NCBI RefSeq assembly: GCF_014203645.1
Contig: NZ_JACHJL010000002.1
Coordinates: 620,001-684,000 of the forward strand
Direction: 5' to 3'
DNA from: Streptomyces zagrosensis
GTDB lineage: Bacteria; Actinomycetota; Actinomycetes; Streptomycetales; Streptomycetaceae
Length of the DNA: 64,000 nucleotides
Position numbers and translations under genes: made by a program. Under the pieces are notes generated by a model. That model was not told where the DNA came from, ran no database searches, and saw only the letters and a program-made list of their open reading frames with translations. Shown one piece after another: positions 1 to 14,036 of the stretch (positions are counted from its first letter, which is position 1; each line of letters begins with the position of its first letter).

Positions 1-405
1 GTGAAGACGTTCATGGACCAGACAAAGCTGCTGCGGACGATGGACCGGCAGATGAGTGCCGCGGGGTTGGCTGATCAGATGGCCGGACACCTGGCCGCGC
101 TTGAGGACGCGCTGACGTTCATCGTTCTGCCCGATGCGCGGTGCCCGGTGCCCGACGCCCGATGCCCGATGCGCGGTGCCCGGTTGCTTTTGCTCTCACG
201 TGAGTCGGTGAGGGCCATGCCTCAACATCGGAGGGTGGTCGTTGCGGCCGACCACCCCCCGCTTGCGCGGGAGCGGTCCGAGCAGGTGTTGTCCGCGGTG
301 CCCTTGGGCGCCACGTGGGATCGATGCGGCGTTGTGCCGGGCACGGTCCACGCCCTTCCTCGGCACGGGTGTGCTGACAACTTGTCGCCGTATGCGGCCT
401 GTTGA
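1..405 (+). other. Doubtful open frame at window edge
   Basis: A frame open from the first base (GTG) to a stop at 403-405 gives 134 residues. The first 40 residues look helical and protein-like (a run of Q, M, L and E around DRQMSAAGLADQM), but after residue 43 the frame runs into an imperfect repeat of 'gatgcccg/gtgcccg' (about 130-185), which encodes a Pro-Asp-Ala-Arg-Cys motif twice, and then into sequence with no protein character. I do not recognise a family. It could be the truncated end of a gene lying upstream of the window or a decayed gene. Confidence 0.2.
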
Positions 406-416
406 GGGATGAGTTG

Positions 417-584
417 TCAGGTGAACGTCCGCTTGTGGTCGCCGGTTGGGCGGTACTTGCGGAGGCATGTCGTGCAGTACCAGAGCCATCGGTCTTCCGT
501 GCCGGCCCTGGCCGTGCTCGTGTCCTTCCACAGGGGGCGGGTGCCGCAGCCGGGGCACTGCGGGGGTGTTCGCACTTCGCTCAC
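417..584 (-). CDS. Small zinc-ribbon protein
   Basis: This 55-residue protein has a CPGC pair near residue 11 and a CTTC pair near residue 37, a spacing typical of treble-clef or zinc-ribbon proteins that bind one zinc ion. The GTG start at 584 was chosen because an AGGAG ribosome site lies about 6 nt upstream. The frame stays open to 653, but that extension is proline-rich and has no ribosome site. The tail is basic (Lys-Arg-Thr-Phe-Thr). Small zinc ribbons like this may bind nucleic acid or a protein partner. The exact role is unknown and no neighbour helps, because the gene stands alone in a sparse region. Confidence 0.6.
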   Translation of the reverse strand: MSEVRTPPQCPGCGTRPLWKDTSTARAGTEDRWLWYCTTCLRKYRPTGDHKRTFT

Positions 585-1059
585 GGGAGTCTCCTGGCGC
601 GGTCCGGGTCGCCCATCGTGGTGGGCCGGCGGGGGCCCGGGGCGTGGACACACATTGCGGTACTCGTACGAGTGATGAGTGCGGGACCGTGTTCGGTGCC
701 GGGGTGAGGTGCTGCGGAGTTGGACTCACGCGCAGCTCGTGAGCCCGGCGTGCGCCGGGGGCATGGCGCGTGGTCGAGGTGGCGGGCAGGAGCGCTTCGA
801 GCCGTGGGGTGGTTGGGATGTACGAGGGTGGATGAGGGCAAACGGGCGGCCGGGCTCAGGGTTTGACGGGGCGACGGCAGACCAGTTGTGGTGGGTGGGT
901 TTAGCGATAAATCCTCATGCTTGCGGGGGAATCGAGGGCTATTGCGTGGTGCGGTGCGGATGTGGTGGGCAACTCTGAAGTCGCGACGTCGATAAGTCGA
1001 GGTGGTGGGCCCGCCACCTTGAGTCTCGTCCAACCCCTGTAGTTCCTGGAGGAATTGAC
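585..1059. other. Gene-free stretch
   Basis: About 475 nt between the divergent zinc-ribbon gene and the secreted-protein gene. No frame here has protein character. It should hold the promoters of both neighbours, but I see no clear -35/-10 pair. The only firm signal is the ribosome site GGAGG just before the start at 1060. Confidence 0.4.
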
Positions 1060-1377
1060 ATGGCAAGCACCCGCACCGCACGCATCCTCGCCGCCGTCGC
1101 CGCGCTTCCGCTGGCCATCGTCTTCCTGGGTGGGGTGGCTCAGGCGGACAGCGTTCCCATCGCGGCCGGCCACTCACACGCCGAGTCGAACGAGCCTGCT
1201 CCGGCGCTGATCGGGAGCGGGGTGGGAGGTCTCAACCTCGGCAACCCGTCCACGAAGCAGCAAGTCACCACCGGGTCAGGGGCCACAAACAACACCAACG
1301 ATGCGAGCATCGTCGGCTCGGGGCTTGCCCCGATCAGCCAGTACAACACCAATGTGAGCTTTGGCCCGCTGTGGTGA
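1060..1377 (+). CDS. Small secreted protein
   Basis: A 105-residue protein with a clear Sec signal peptide: a basic start (STRTAR), a hydrophobic core over residues 9-25 and an AQA cleavage site near residue 29. The mature part of about 76 residues has no cysteine and is rich in Gly, Asn, Thr and Ser, ending in an aromatic SFGPLW tail. The start is well placed, with GGAGG 8 nt upstream of the ATG. The small size and Asn/Gly-rich mature region recall surface proteins such as chaplins and rodlins, but I see no chaplin domain and no rodlin signature. I only claim a secreted, possibly surface-exposed protein of unknown function. Confidence 0.65.
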   Translation: MASTRTARILAAVAALPLAIVFLGGVAQADSVPIAAGHSHAESNEPAPALIGSGVGGLNLGNPSTKQQVTTGSGATNNTNDASIVGSGLAPISQYNTNVSFGPLW

Positions 1378-1636
1378 TGTCATGAGGCTGAACTGAGGTG
1401 ATCGGTCGTGCGGCGGTGCCCCCCCCGGGGCCCGCCGCGCGGCTGTTGCGCGCCCGTACCCGTCCCGTACTCGCGCGCTCGTCTCGCCGTAGGTCGTCGA
1501 GGCCGCTGGCGGAAGCTCCGGCGCACCCCAGGTGACGGGCTGGGCTTCCTCCATTCGGGCTGCTCCTGGGCGCAGACGGCTGAACAGTAGGCGTGTCTGC
1601 GGGCGGGGCGAGGGGACGGATGCCTTCACTCGTTTT

Positions 1637-2722
1637 ATGCGACGAACGTATTGCACACGTGGGCACGGAGCGCGGCCGTGGCGTGCTCGGCGCAGTTGGC
1701 CGGTCGGGCCCCTCCGGCGACCTGCGTCTCGACAGCATCGACGCTTTGTTGGGCGCACGGTCGGGTTGCTGACGGCGCTCGCCTCGCTGTGTGGGGTGCT
1801 GGTGGCCGGTCCGATGTCCGTGGCGGAGGAGCGGGGCCACGGGCGCGCGGCGGGGGAAGCCCCGCCTCCCCCTGTCCCCGCCGAAGCAGCCCCGGCTGCC
1901 TCGGCCGCGCCCTCCGAACGGCGCCCGGCAGCGGAGCCGCACGCGAAACAGAACGCTGAGCCGCAAGCTGAGCCGGATACGGGGGCGGCGGGCGGGGCGG
2001 CCAAGCGACAGATCTTCCGGGGGTGGGCCTTCGATAGGTGCCAGGCGCCGCCCATCAGCACGATGCGCGCCTGGCGTGCCTCTCCCTACCGTGCGGTCGG
2101 CGTCTACTACGCGGGGCGCGGTCGGCACTGTAAGAAGCAGCAGCACCTCGACAAGGGCTGGCTGCGCGAGGCCAAGCAGCTGGGGTGGCGGGTCCTGCCG
2201 GTGTACGTGGGCTCGCAGTCGCCGTGTGTCATCGCGAAGTCCAAGCAGCCGTACAGGATCAAGGGCAGCGCCTGGGCGGCAGGGCGACAGGAGGCACGGG
2301 ACGCGGTCCAGCGGGCGGGGGGCCTGGGCATGCTCAGGGGCAGTGCGCTCTACCTCGATATGGAGGCGTATCGCTTTCGGCACCACGGTTGCGCGCGGAC
2401 CACGTTGGCCTTCGTACGCTCCTGGAGCCGCGAGGTGCGCCAACGCGGCTATGTGCCGGGCTTCTACAGCAGCGCCAACTCCGGCGTACGACACCTGGAG
2501 CAGTCCCGGAGGGCGGGGGAGCGGGATCTGCCGGAGGTGATGTGGTTCGCTCGCTGGCGCGTACGCCCCTCGTTGTACGGTGAGAAGTGGCTGGACCGGC
2601 GGGCGTGGCATCCGCATCGGCGCATCCACCAGTACGCGGGCGACGTCACCGAACAACACGGGGGCCGCAAGCTCACCATTGACCGCAACAAGATGGACGC
2701 CCCCGTCGCGATCATCCGCTGA
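1637..2722 (+). CDS. Secreted DUF1906 (Rv2525c-like) glycoside-hydrolase-like protein
   Basis: This 361-residue protein has a basic N-terminus, one hydrophobic segment (about residues 40-58, likely signal or anchor) and a Pro/Ala-rich linker. A C-terminal domain of about 240 residues starts at FRGWAFDRCQAP. This TIM-barrel-like DUF1906 domain is typical of actinobacterial secreted proteins; the relative Rv2525c is a Tat-exported cell-envelope protein. The segments VGVYYAGRG, RVLPVYVGSQ, LYLDMEAY and the terminal LTIDRNKMD match the family layout: an Asp at the end of an early strand, a D/E pair mid-barrel and a closing DxN. The start is uncertain. I chose the ATG at 1637, but the frame is open from 1532 and no site has a strong ribosome sequence. 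The likely substrate is cell-wall glycan, by family inference only. Confidence 0.7.
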   Translation: MRRTYCTRGHGARPWRARRSWPVGPLRRPASRQHRRFVGRTVGLLTALASLCGVLVAGPMSVAEERGHGRAAGEAPPPPVPAEAAPAASAAPSERRPAAEPHAKQNAEPQAEPDTGAAGGAAKRQIFRGWAFDRCQAPPISTMRAWRASPYRAVGVYYAGRGRHCKKQQHLDKGWLREAKQLGWRVLPVYVGSQSPCVIAKSKQPYRIKGSAWAAGRQEARDAVQRAGGLGMLRGSALYLDMEAYRFRHHGCARTTLAFVRSWSREVRQRGYVPGFYSSANSGVRHLEQSRRAGERDLPEVMWFARWRVRPSLYGEKWLDRRAWHPHRRIHQYAGDVTEQHGGRKLTIDRNKMDAPVAIIR

Positions 2723-3116
2723 GCCCTCGCGCCTGCCTCTGATGCTCGGCGGTTCTGGCCCCGGCCCAGGCCAGCGCAGGTCGCCGCCCCTGACACGGGG
2801 TGGCGGCCCGGGCGCGTAGGGCGGAATCGGCCCCAGTGCGTAGGCCCGTACCGGCCTTGGGACGCATGTCCGTGCCGACGTCGATCCGCCTGGAGTCCTA
2901 CTCGAGGATGAGGGTGTTGGGGCGCCGGATGGTGCGCGAGCGCACGCCGGGGCGGATGGGAACCCGGAGAGCGCCCCGCAGAGAAACCCTGAAAGACCCT
3001 GAGAACTCTCCGCCCGAAGGAGGTGGTGCCAGCGTCACCCGTACGACCAGAGGCGGACCCCGTTTCGGCACCTGCGGCCGATCCGCGGGAGTGGCTGCGC
3101 TTCTAGCGTTGAAGCC
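2723..3116. promoter_or_regulatory. Gene-free stretch with leaderless-type promoter for the ECF sigma gene
   Basis: No convincing gene lies in these 394 nt. Just before the sigma gene there is a -10-like hexamer TAGCGT at 3104-3109, followed by 7 nt and then the ATG at 3117, with no Shine-Dalgarno sequence. This spacing fits a leaderless transcript starting at the ATG. I see no clear -35, so the promoter may depend on an alternative sigma factor. Confidence 0.35.
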
Positions 3117-3656
3117 ATGACCACGCCTGTGTGCAACAGCGCATCCACTGCTGTCACTGTTGTGTTCCCGTCGTTCACGTCGTACGTACGGGCACGCGGC
3201 CCGGTGCTGCTGCGTACCGCTCGCTCGCTGACCGCGAACCCGAGCGATGCGGAAGACCTGCTCCAGACGGCGCTCACCAAGACATACCTGGCGTGGGAAC
3301 GGATAGAGGATCACCGGGCGCTCGACGGCTACGTCCGCCGGGCCTTGGTGAACACCCGAACCTCGCAGTGGCGCAAGCGCAAGGTGGACGAGTTCAGCTG
3401 CGAGGACCTGCCCGAGCCCGACCCGGTCCCGGCGCCCGACCCGGCCGAGCAGCAGGTGCTGCGGGACGCGATGTGGCGCGCGATCGTGCGGCTTCCGGAC
3501 CGGCAGCGGGCCATGGTCGTTCTGCGGTATTACGAGGACCTGAGCGAGGCGCAGACCGCCGAGGTGCTTGGCGTCTCGATAGGCACCGTGAAGAGCGCCG
3601 TCTCACGGGCCCTCGGCAAGCTCCGCGAGGACCCGGAGCTGAGCCAGGCCGCGTAG
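3117..3656 (+). CDS. SigE-family ECF RNA polymerase sigma factor
   Basis: A 179-residue ECF sigma factor with region 2 near residues 25-60 (the segment DAEDLLQTALTKTYLAW) and region 4 near 120-170. The region 4 helix-turn-helix is AQTAEVLGVSIGTVKSAVSRAL. The layout LPDRQRAMVVLRYYEDLSE is that of the SigE-family (TIGR02983) factors common in actinomycetes. It would direct RNA polymerase to a specific promoter set. No anti-sigma factor gene lies next to it: the left neighbour is the secreted DUF1906 gene and the right one an acyl-CoA ligase 245 nt away. Control may therefore be transcriptional or by a distant partner. The start lacks a ribosome site and may be leaderless. Confidence 0.9.
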   Translation: MTTPVCNSASTAVTVVFPSFTSYVRARGPVLLRTARSLTANPSDAEDLLQTALTKTYLAWERIEDHRALDGYVRRALVNTRTSQWRKRKVDEFSCEDLPEPDPVPAPDPAEQQVLRDAMWRAIVRLPDRQRAMVVLRYYEDLSEAQTAEVLGVSIGTVKSAVSRALGKLREDPELSQAA

Positions 3657-3827
3657 CCGCCACAGCGCGAAACGGCCTGGTTGGACGGCCGTGTGTAGCG
3701 GATCTCACGCCTGCCGACGCGCCACCGACTGGCCCTGCGCCCCCGCTGGGTCCCGTCGTCGTGTTTCGGTGGGCCGGTCTGGTCATGGCGCCCGAAAAGA
3801 GCACTGGTGTCTCCCAGCACTAGTGAC

Positions 3828-3841
3828 ATACCGGCCGGTCG
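3828..3841. promoter_or_regulatory. Palindrome upstream of acyl-CoA ligase
   Basis: The perfect 10-bp palindrome ACCGGCCGGT at 3830-3839 sits in the context GACATACCGGCCGGTCGG, about 63 nt before the ligase start. Sites of this kind often precede fatty-acid genes in actinobacteria and are bound by TetR-type regulators. GACATA could be part of a -35 region. Function is inferred from position and symmetry only. Confidence 0.45.
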
Positions 3842-3901
3842 GCTGCCATATTCAGCGCATCCCTTACTCGCGCGTAACCCACACCCTCCTGGGAGGACCC
3901 G

Positions 3902-5554
3902 GTGCTGAGCACGATGCAGGACGTACCGCTGACGGTGAGCCGCATCTTGCGGCATGGCTCCGTGGTGCATGGCGACTCGCACGTCATCACCTGGACCGGG
4001 GACGGTGCGCCCGAGCGGCGTTCGTATGCCGAGGTCGGGGAGCGGTCCGCGCAGCTCGCGCACGCGCTGCGCGATGAACTGGGGGTGCGCGGGGACCAGC
4101 GGATCGCCACCCTCATGTGGAACAACTCTGAACATCTTGAGGCATACCTCGCGATTCCGTCCATGGGTGCCGTTCTCCACACGCTCAATCTCCGCCTCCC
4201 CACCGACCAGCTCGCCTGGATCGTGAACCACGCGGCTGACCGCGTCATCCTGGTCAACGGTTCGCTGCTGCCGCTGCTCGCGCCGCTGCTTGCGCAGCTG
4301 CCCACGGTCGAGCATGTGGTGGTCGCCGGGCCCGGCGACCGGGCGGTGTTGGCGGATGTGCGACCGCGGGTGCATGAGTACGAGGAATTGCTGGCCGGGC
4401 GGGAGACCGCGTACGACTGGCCGGAGATCGATGAGCGCGATGCCGCTGTGCTCTGCTACACCTCCGGGACCACGGGCGAGCCCAAGGGCATCGCGTACAG
4501 CCATCGCTCCGTCTACCTGCATGCCATGCAGGTCAACAACGCCGAGTCGTTTGGTCTGACGGCGTCAGACATCACGTTGCCAGTGGTGCCCATGTTTCAC
4601 GTAAATGCTTGGGGGTTGCCGCACGCCGCGTTCATGGCCGGTGCCTCGTTGCTGATGCCCGACCGATTTCTCCAGCCCGCGCCGATGGCCGAGATGATCG
4701 AGAGCGAGCGCCCGACGATCGCCGCCGCCGTCCCCACCATCTGGCAGGGACTGCTGGCCGAACTGGACGGCAGGCGACGAGACGTGTCGTCGCTGCGTAG
4801 CGTCATCATCGGCGGCGCCGCTTGTCCACCCGCCCTGATGAAGGCGTTCTGGGAGCGGCACGGGCTGCGCGTCATCCACGCCTGGGGCATGACCGAGACC
4901 TCGCCACTGGGTTGCATCGCCCACCCGCCGCACGGCCTCTCCGAGGAGGAGGCGTGGACCTACCGCGCGACCCAGGGGCGCTTCCCCGCGTCGGTGGAGG
5001 CCAGGCTCGCCGGTGTGGAGGGGGGATTCCAGCCGTGGGACGGGCAGTCCGCGGGCGAACTTGAGGTGCGCGGACCGTGGATCGCGGGGGCGTACTACGG
5101 GGGCGCGGCGAACGAACCTATGCGTCCCGAGGAGAAGTTCAGCCCGGACGGCTGGCTCCGCACCGGAGACATCGGCACGATCACGCCCGACGGTTACCTC
5201 ATGCTCACCGACCGGGCCAAGGACGTCATCAAGTCGGGCGGCGAATGGATCTCTTCCGTGGATTTGGAGAACCATCTGATGGCGCATCCGGACGTCGCTG
5301 AGGCGGCGGTGGTGGCCGTACCGGACGAGAAATGGGGCGAGCGCCCCTTGGCGACGGTCGTCCTCAAGGAGGGCGCGAGCGCGGACTACGAGGAACTGAA
5401 GACCTTCCTCGCCGGTCGCATCGCGCGCTGGCAACTCCCCGAGCGGTGGGCGGTGCTGGCGGCGGTGCCGAAGACGAGCGTCGGCAAGTTCGACAAAAAG
5501 GTGATCCGCAAGCAGTACGCGGAGGGCGCGCTCGACGTCACGCGGCTCGGCTAG
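3902..5554 (+). CDS. Fatty-acyl-CoA ligase (AMP-forming)
   Basis: This 550-residue ANL-superfamily enzyme activates a fatty or aryl acid with ATP to the acyl-adenylate and then forms the CoA thioester. The phosphate-binding motif [11 protein letters not shown] is near residue 186, the A5 motif WGMTET near 333, and the hinge GWLRTGDIG near 418. The catalytic lysine lies in the C-terminal [10 protein letters not shown] near 527. The length matches medium/long-chain acyl-CoA synthetases. The GTG at 3902 has GGGAGGA 4 nt upstream; the ATG four codons later is the alternative. It is monocistronic, preceded by an operator-like palindrome, and followed by a repeat-rich gap before the convergent pseudokinase gene. 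The exact acid substrate cannot be told. Confidence 0.9.
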   Translation: MLSTMQDVPLTVSRILRHGSVVHGDSHVITWTGDGAPERRSYAEVGERSAQLAHALRDELGVRGDQRIATLMWNNSEHLEAYLAIPSMGAVLHTLNLRLPTDQLAWIVNHAADRVILVNGSLLPLLAPLLAQLPTVEHVVVAGPGDRAVLADVRPRVHEYEELLAGRETAYDWPEIDERDAAVLCYTSGTTGEPKGIAYSHRSVYLHAMQVNNAESFGLTASDITLPVVPMFHVNAWGLPHAAFMAGASLLMPDRFLQPAPMAEMIESERPTIAAAVPTIWQGLLAELDGRRRDVSSLRSVIIGGAACPPALMKAFWERHGLRVIHAWGMTETSPLGCIAHPPHGLSEEEAWTYRATQGRFPASVEARLAGVEGGFQPWDGQSAGELEVRGPWIAGAYYGGAANEPMRPEEKFSPDGWLRTGDIGTITPDGYLMLTDRAKDVIKSGGEWISSVDLENHLMAHPDVAEAAVVAVPDEKWGERPLATVVLKEGASADYEELKTFLAGRIARWQLPERWAVLAAVPKTSVGKFDKKVIRKQYAEGALDVTRLG

Positions 5555-5657
5555 GGCTAGGCATTCGCTGCGCGCGCTGCACGGCGGGCAACTGCGGCGA
5601 GGTGCGGTGCCGGCTGTCCGGTCTTGTGGGCGATACGGGCCGGATGGGCGGGTGAGC

Positions 5658-5685
5658 GTGCGGTGTGCGGTGTGCGGTGTGCGGC
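5658..5685 (+). repeat. 7-bp tandem repeat, 4 copies
   Basis: The unit GTGCGGT occurs four times in a row (the last ends in C) in the gap between the ligase and the pseudokinase gene. It is probably slippage-derived and has no seen function. Confidence 0.7.
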
Positions 5686-5760
5686 GTACCGGGTGTGGCC
5701 GGGGCGCATGGGGCGCGCGGGCCGGCGCCCGCGGCCGGCGCGGGGGGTGGCGGCTCGTGC

Positions 5761-5840
5761 GGGCCCGAGCTGCCGCCCCTGTCGGGCCCGAGGCCGGCAC
5801 CCCTGTCGGGCCCGAGGTCGGCACCCCCGTCGGGCCCGAG
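5761..5840 (+). repeat. 24-bp tandem repeat, about 3.4 copies
   Basis: Units beginning GGGCCCGAG start at 5761, 5784, 5808 and 5832, with small differences. Each has the palindrome GGGCCC. The array ends about 10 nt before the stop of the convergent pseudokinase gene, so it lies in the 3' region of both transcripts and could act in termination or mRNA stability. Confidence 0.65.
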
Positions 5841-5848
5841 AGTGGGGG

Positions 5849-11656
<5,808 letters not shown>

Positions 11657-12271
11657 GACGACGCTTCCTCCCAGATCTACGCTCCTTGCGGACACCCGGC
11701 GCCATCTTGCCGCCCACCCCGTGGGGTGTCACTAGAGGGGGAGTCTACGGGCAGGCACGGTCGGCGCGGTGGCGGATGAGTGTGAGCCGGGACGGGCGTG
11801 GCGCAGCCCGGACAAACCTCTCGCGGTACGACTCTCAGCCCCGAACCGGGACCAGCCAGACCCCTCCGACCTGACCATTCCGACCGTTTTGCCCCGGCCT
11901 GGCAGGCCTTTCCGCCTTAATCGGATAGAGCCTTTCGCCGTGGCAGGGCGGGTCTCTTCGCCTCTTATGTCTGTTGCGATGTCCCATGCACCCAACACGC
12001 CCAACTCACCCAACACGCCCGTTACGCCCGGTAGATCCGGCAGAGCTGACATGCCCGATATGCGTATCGAGCCACCTGACCGCAGCGCCGAGGGCCCGGG
12101 GTGGCCGGGGTATCCGGCGTACCCCGGGCGCGTCCCCCGTCCGAGACGGGCCCGGACGGGGAACTCCGCGATCCTCGGCGGACCTAGGCAGAGCGCTGGA
12201 TGCGCAGGTGCCCAGGACAACCGGTGCTTGGCGGGAACCCGCAAGGGGTGAGGCGGGGTCGTGCCGGGGGC
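11657..12271. other. Gene-free stretch upstream of the pseudokinase gene
   Basis: Frames here are proline/arginine-rich shadows with no ribosome sites. The region 11990-12030 has loose repeats of the type 'cccaacacg'. The promoter of the pseudokinase gene should lie near 11700-11760, but I cannot identify it. Confidence 0.4.
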
Positions 12272-12325
12272 CGGTTGGGCCGGTTGGGCCGGTTGGGCCG
12301 GTTGGGCCGGTTGGGCCGGTTGGGC
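12272..12325 (+). repeat. 9-bp tandem repeat, 6 perfect copies
   Basis: The unit CGGTTGGGC is repeated six times without change, 80 nt downstream of the stop of the convergent protease-inhibitor gene. It is G-rich on the plus strand (GG and GGG runs), so a G-quadruplex is possible. No function is seen. Confidence 0.85.
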
Positions 12326-12406
12326 CGACTGGTCGGCCCGTGGGTGGGGGCGACCAGGGTTCAACGATGCGCCGGCGCATCGATGGGTGCTGTGACGGTC
12401 GGGGGA

Positions 12407-12853
12407 TCAGTTGCGGGGGGTGCCCAGCAGCTTCGCGAACTTGTTCCAGCGGCCGATCTCGCAGCCGTCCGCTCGCGAGAAGTCGGCGTTGACCGGGCGA
12501 CCCGACCAACGGCCCTCGACATGTCCCGTCGCGGGGCCGCCGTAGATCTTGGTGCAGGCGGCCCCCTTCGGTACGGGCGCGAACGGATCGGCACCCCACA
12601 CCGTCTTCTTGGACACCTCGGCGCAGGCTGCCTCGGGGCTTGGGTGGCTGCCCCCGGTGGGGTGGCAGTAGAGGTCGTACGTTCGGCCGTCCGCCGCATT
12701 GCCTGTGTCCGAGATCGTGACGGTGAGGTGGTGCGCGGGCCCGGGGGACGGGACCGGCAACGGTTTGGCGGCGGCGCCCGGGGCTGCGCTCAGTAAGGCG
12801 GGCAGCACCACGGCAGCGGCGGCGGTGGCGATGGCGAGACGGTGCGGTGACAT
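12407..12853 (-). CDS. Subtilisin-inhibitor-like (SSI) secreted protease inhibitor
   Basis: A 148-residue secreted protein. It has a signal peptide with core AIATAAAAVVLPALLSA and cleavage near APGAAA, followed by the SSI fold. Four cysteines (in LYCHP, AACAEV, ACTKIY and DGCEIG) fit the two SSI disulfides. The reactive-site loop ACTKIYGGP places Lys at P1 and Ile at P1', which predicts strongest inhibition of trypsin-like proteases, although SSI proteins often also bind subtilisins. The start is ATG at 12853, with GGAG 6 nt upstream. These inhibitors are abundant extracellular proteins of streptomycetes that control their own proteases during aerial growth. A secreted subtilase lies 27 kb away at 39060-40646, but a functional link is only a guess. 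Confidence 0.92.
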   Translation of the reverse strand: MSPHRLAIATAAAAVVLPALLSAAPGAAAKPLPVPSPGPAHHLTVTISDTGNAADGRTYDLYCHPTGGSHPSPEAACAEVSKKTVWGADPFAPVPKGAACTKIYGGPATGHVEGRWSGRPVNADFSRADGCEIGRWNKFAKLLGTPRN

Positions 12854-13111
12854 CCGAGACTCCAAGATCGTGCGGCAATGGGGGCGCGGCGCGCTCCCGC
12901 CCGACTAACGCGCCGTCGCGGCGTGCGTTGCGCAAGAAGTCCACTGAGTAGCTATGAATCGCCGAAAAGCACTACAAAAACCACCCGTACGTCGGCAGTA
13001 CGGCTTTGCCGCCCAGGCCGGACGCCTAGTACCGTGGGCCGCGATTGGTGACAGCCCGCAAGGCTGTGTCATCATCTGCACACACGCCTCGCGTTCGCGA
13101 GATCTGTGTGT

Positions 13112-13201
13112 GGAGGCTTCGCCTAGTCTGGTCTATGGCGCCGCACTGCTAATGCGGTTTGGGGTAACCCCCCATCCCGGGTTCAAATCCCGGAGCCTCC
13201 G
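13112..13201 (+). tRNA. tRNA-Ser(GCU)
   Basis: The acceptor arms GGAGGCT and AGCCTCC pair, the anticodon loop CTGCTAA gives GCT, the variable arm is long as in serine tRNAs, and the T-arm has GGTTCAAATCC. Length is 90 nt with discriminator G. CCA is not encoded. Confidence 0.95.
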
Positions 13202-13212
13202 CTTTCTTCCTC

Positions 13213-13245
13213 AGCCCCGGCCCGTCTCGTACGGTCGGGGCTTTG
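13213..13245 (+). terminator. Terminator after tRNA-Ser
   Basis: Inverted arms AGCCCCG (13213-13219) and CGGGGCT (13236-13242), with an inner CCGT/ACGG pair, are followed by a short T run. Confidence 0.65.
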
Positions 13246-13490
13246 GCGTACGGCCGCGCCTTTCACACGCACGCGCCCCAGTCACCCAGACCGCAAGCCG
13301 AACGCTTCTTTGTCATGACATGCATCCGCACCCGCACCCCCCACGAGCCCTGCCGATGCCGGCTCCACGGCGCAGCGAGCGACGTTTCCGCAGGTCAGCC
13401 AGGGTGAGGGAAACGGATTTCACCTCGCGGCGCGGGTCATGTAATGTTGTTCCCGCAACGCCGACCGGGTAAGAAAACACCGGGAAGTAA

Positions 13491-13563
13491 GCGCTCGTAG
13501 CTTAACGGATAGAGCACTTGACTACGGATCAAGAGGTTGCAGGTTCGAATCCTGCCGAGCGCG
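13491..13563 (+). tRNA. tRNA-Arg(ACG), island integration site
   Basis: The acceptor arms GCGCTCG and CGAGCGC pair, and the anticodon stem CTTGA/TCAAG holds the loop CTACGGA, giving ACG. The T-arm is GCAGGTTCGAATCCTGC. Length is 73 nt. The inosine made by TadA (gene at 44511-44975) acts on this ACG anticodon. Its 3' half from the anticodon loop onward is repeated at 17520, marking the attachment site of the following island; the gene itself is intact. Confidence 0.95.
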
Positions 13564-13625
13564 CAGCTCAGAGGCCCCCGAAAGGGGGCCTCTGGTGTTT
13601 TGCGTGACTAACTGCGTGACTAAGG
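13522..13625 (+). other. attL: left direct repeat of the tRNA-Arg island
   Basis: 104 nt that recur at 17520-17623. The first 66 nt (13522-13587) are identical, and the whole matches at 99 of 104 positions by my count. The repeat begins exactly at the first base of the tRNA anticodon loop, where tyrosine recombinases often cross over. It covers the tRNA 3' half and its terminator. Confidence 0.85.
13570..13600 (+). terminator. Terminator after tRNA-Arg
   Basis: A perfect 10-bp stem AGAGGCCCCC / GGGGGCCTCT with a GAAA loop is followed by GGTGTTTT. The copy in attR (17568-17591) has one mismatch in the stem. Confidence 0.85.
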
Positions 13626-13633
13626 CCCCGGGA

Positions 13634-13681
13634 TCACTCTTCGAAGATGCGGTCCATCGCAACGGCACCTGAAGCTTCCCC
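13634..13681 (-). pseudogene. C-terminal remnant, possibly of the island integrase
   Basis: Only about 15 codons remain, ending GAVAMDRIFEE and a TGA stop at 13634-13636. The frame runs directly into the left end of the IS element. Tyrosine recombinases of actinobacterial tRNA-integrating elements commonly end close to attL in this orientation, often with a tail resembling 'AAxAMDRIF'. I infer that this is the tail of the lost integrase. The fragment is too short to prove it. Confidence 0.35.
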
Positions 13682-13736
13682 TTGATCGTGGACACCTGGA
13701 GACTGGGACCTGAGGTTCCAGAGGAAGTAGCACCAG

Positions 13737-14036
13737 GTGGGAAGCAAGTACACGAAGCGGTACACCGAGGAGTTCAAGCGGGACGCCATCGCGCTCGTCG
13801 ACTCCTCAGGCCAGACGGTCACCGCCATCGCCCGGGAGCTCGGCATCAGCTCCGAGTCCCTGCGCGGCTGGTACCGCCAGGCCAGGGCAGACCAGGGCGA
13901 GGGCCGCCCCGGTGAGCTCACCACGCAGGAGCGCGAGGAGCTCAGGCGGCTGCGCAGGCAGAACGCCGAGCAGGCACAGACGATCGAGGTCCTGCGAGAA
14001 GCCGCGGTCTTCCTCGCGAAAGAGAGCGATCGGTGA
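13737..14036 (+). CDS. IS3-family transposase OrfA
   Basis: A 99-residue DNA-binding subunit. It has an HTH (TVTAIARELGISSESLRGWYRQ), then a C-terminal helix with a leucine-zipper-like pattern (EELRRLRRQNAEQAQTIEVL) ending in AAVFLAKESDR, the standard OrfA tail of the IS3 family. The start GTG at 13737 is the first in frame after the inverted repeat. Its 3' end overlaps orfB by 4 nt, the usual place for programmed -1 frameshifting that makes the OrfAB transposase. The gene itself looks intact. Confidence 0.9.
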   Translation: MGSKYTKRYTEEFKRDAIALVDSSGQTVTAIARELGISSESLRGWYRQARADQGEGRPGELTTQEREELRRLRRQNAEQAQTIEVLREAAVFLAKESDR

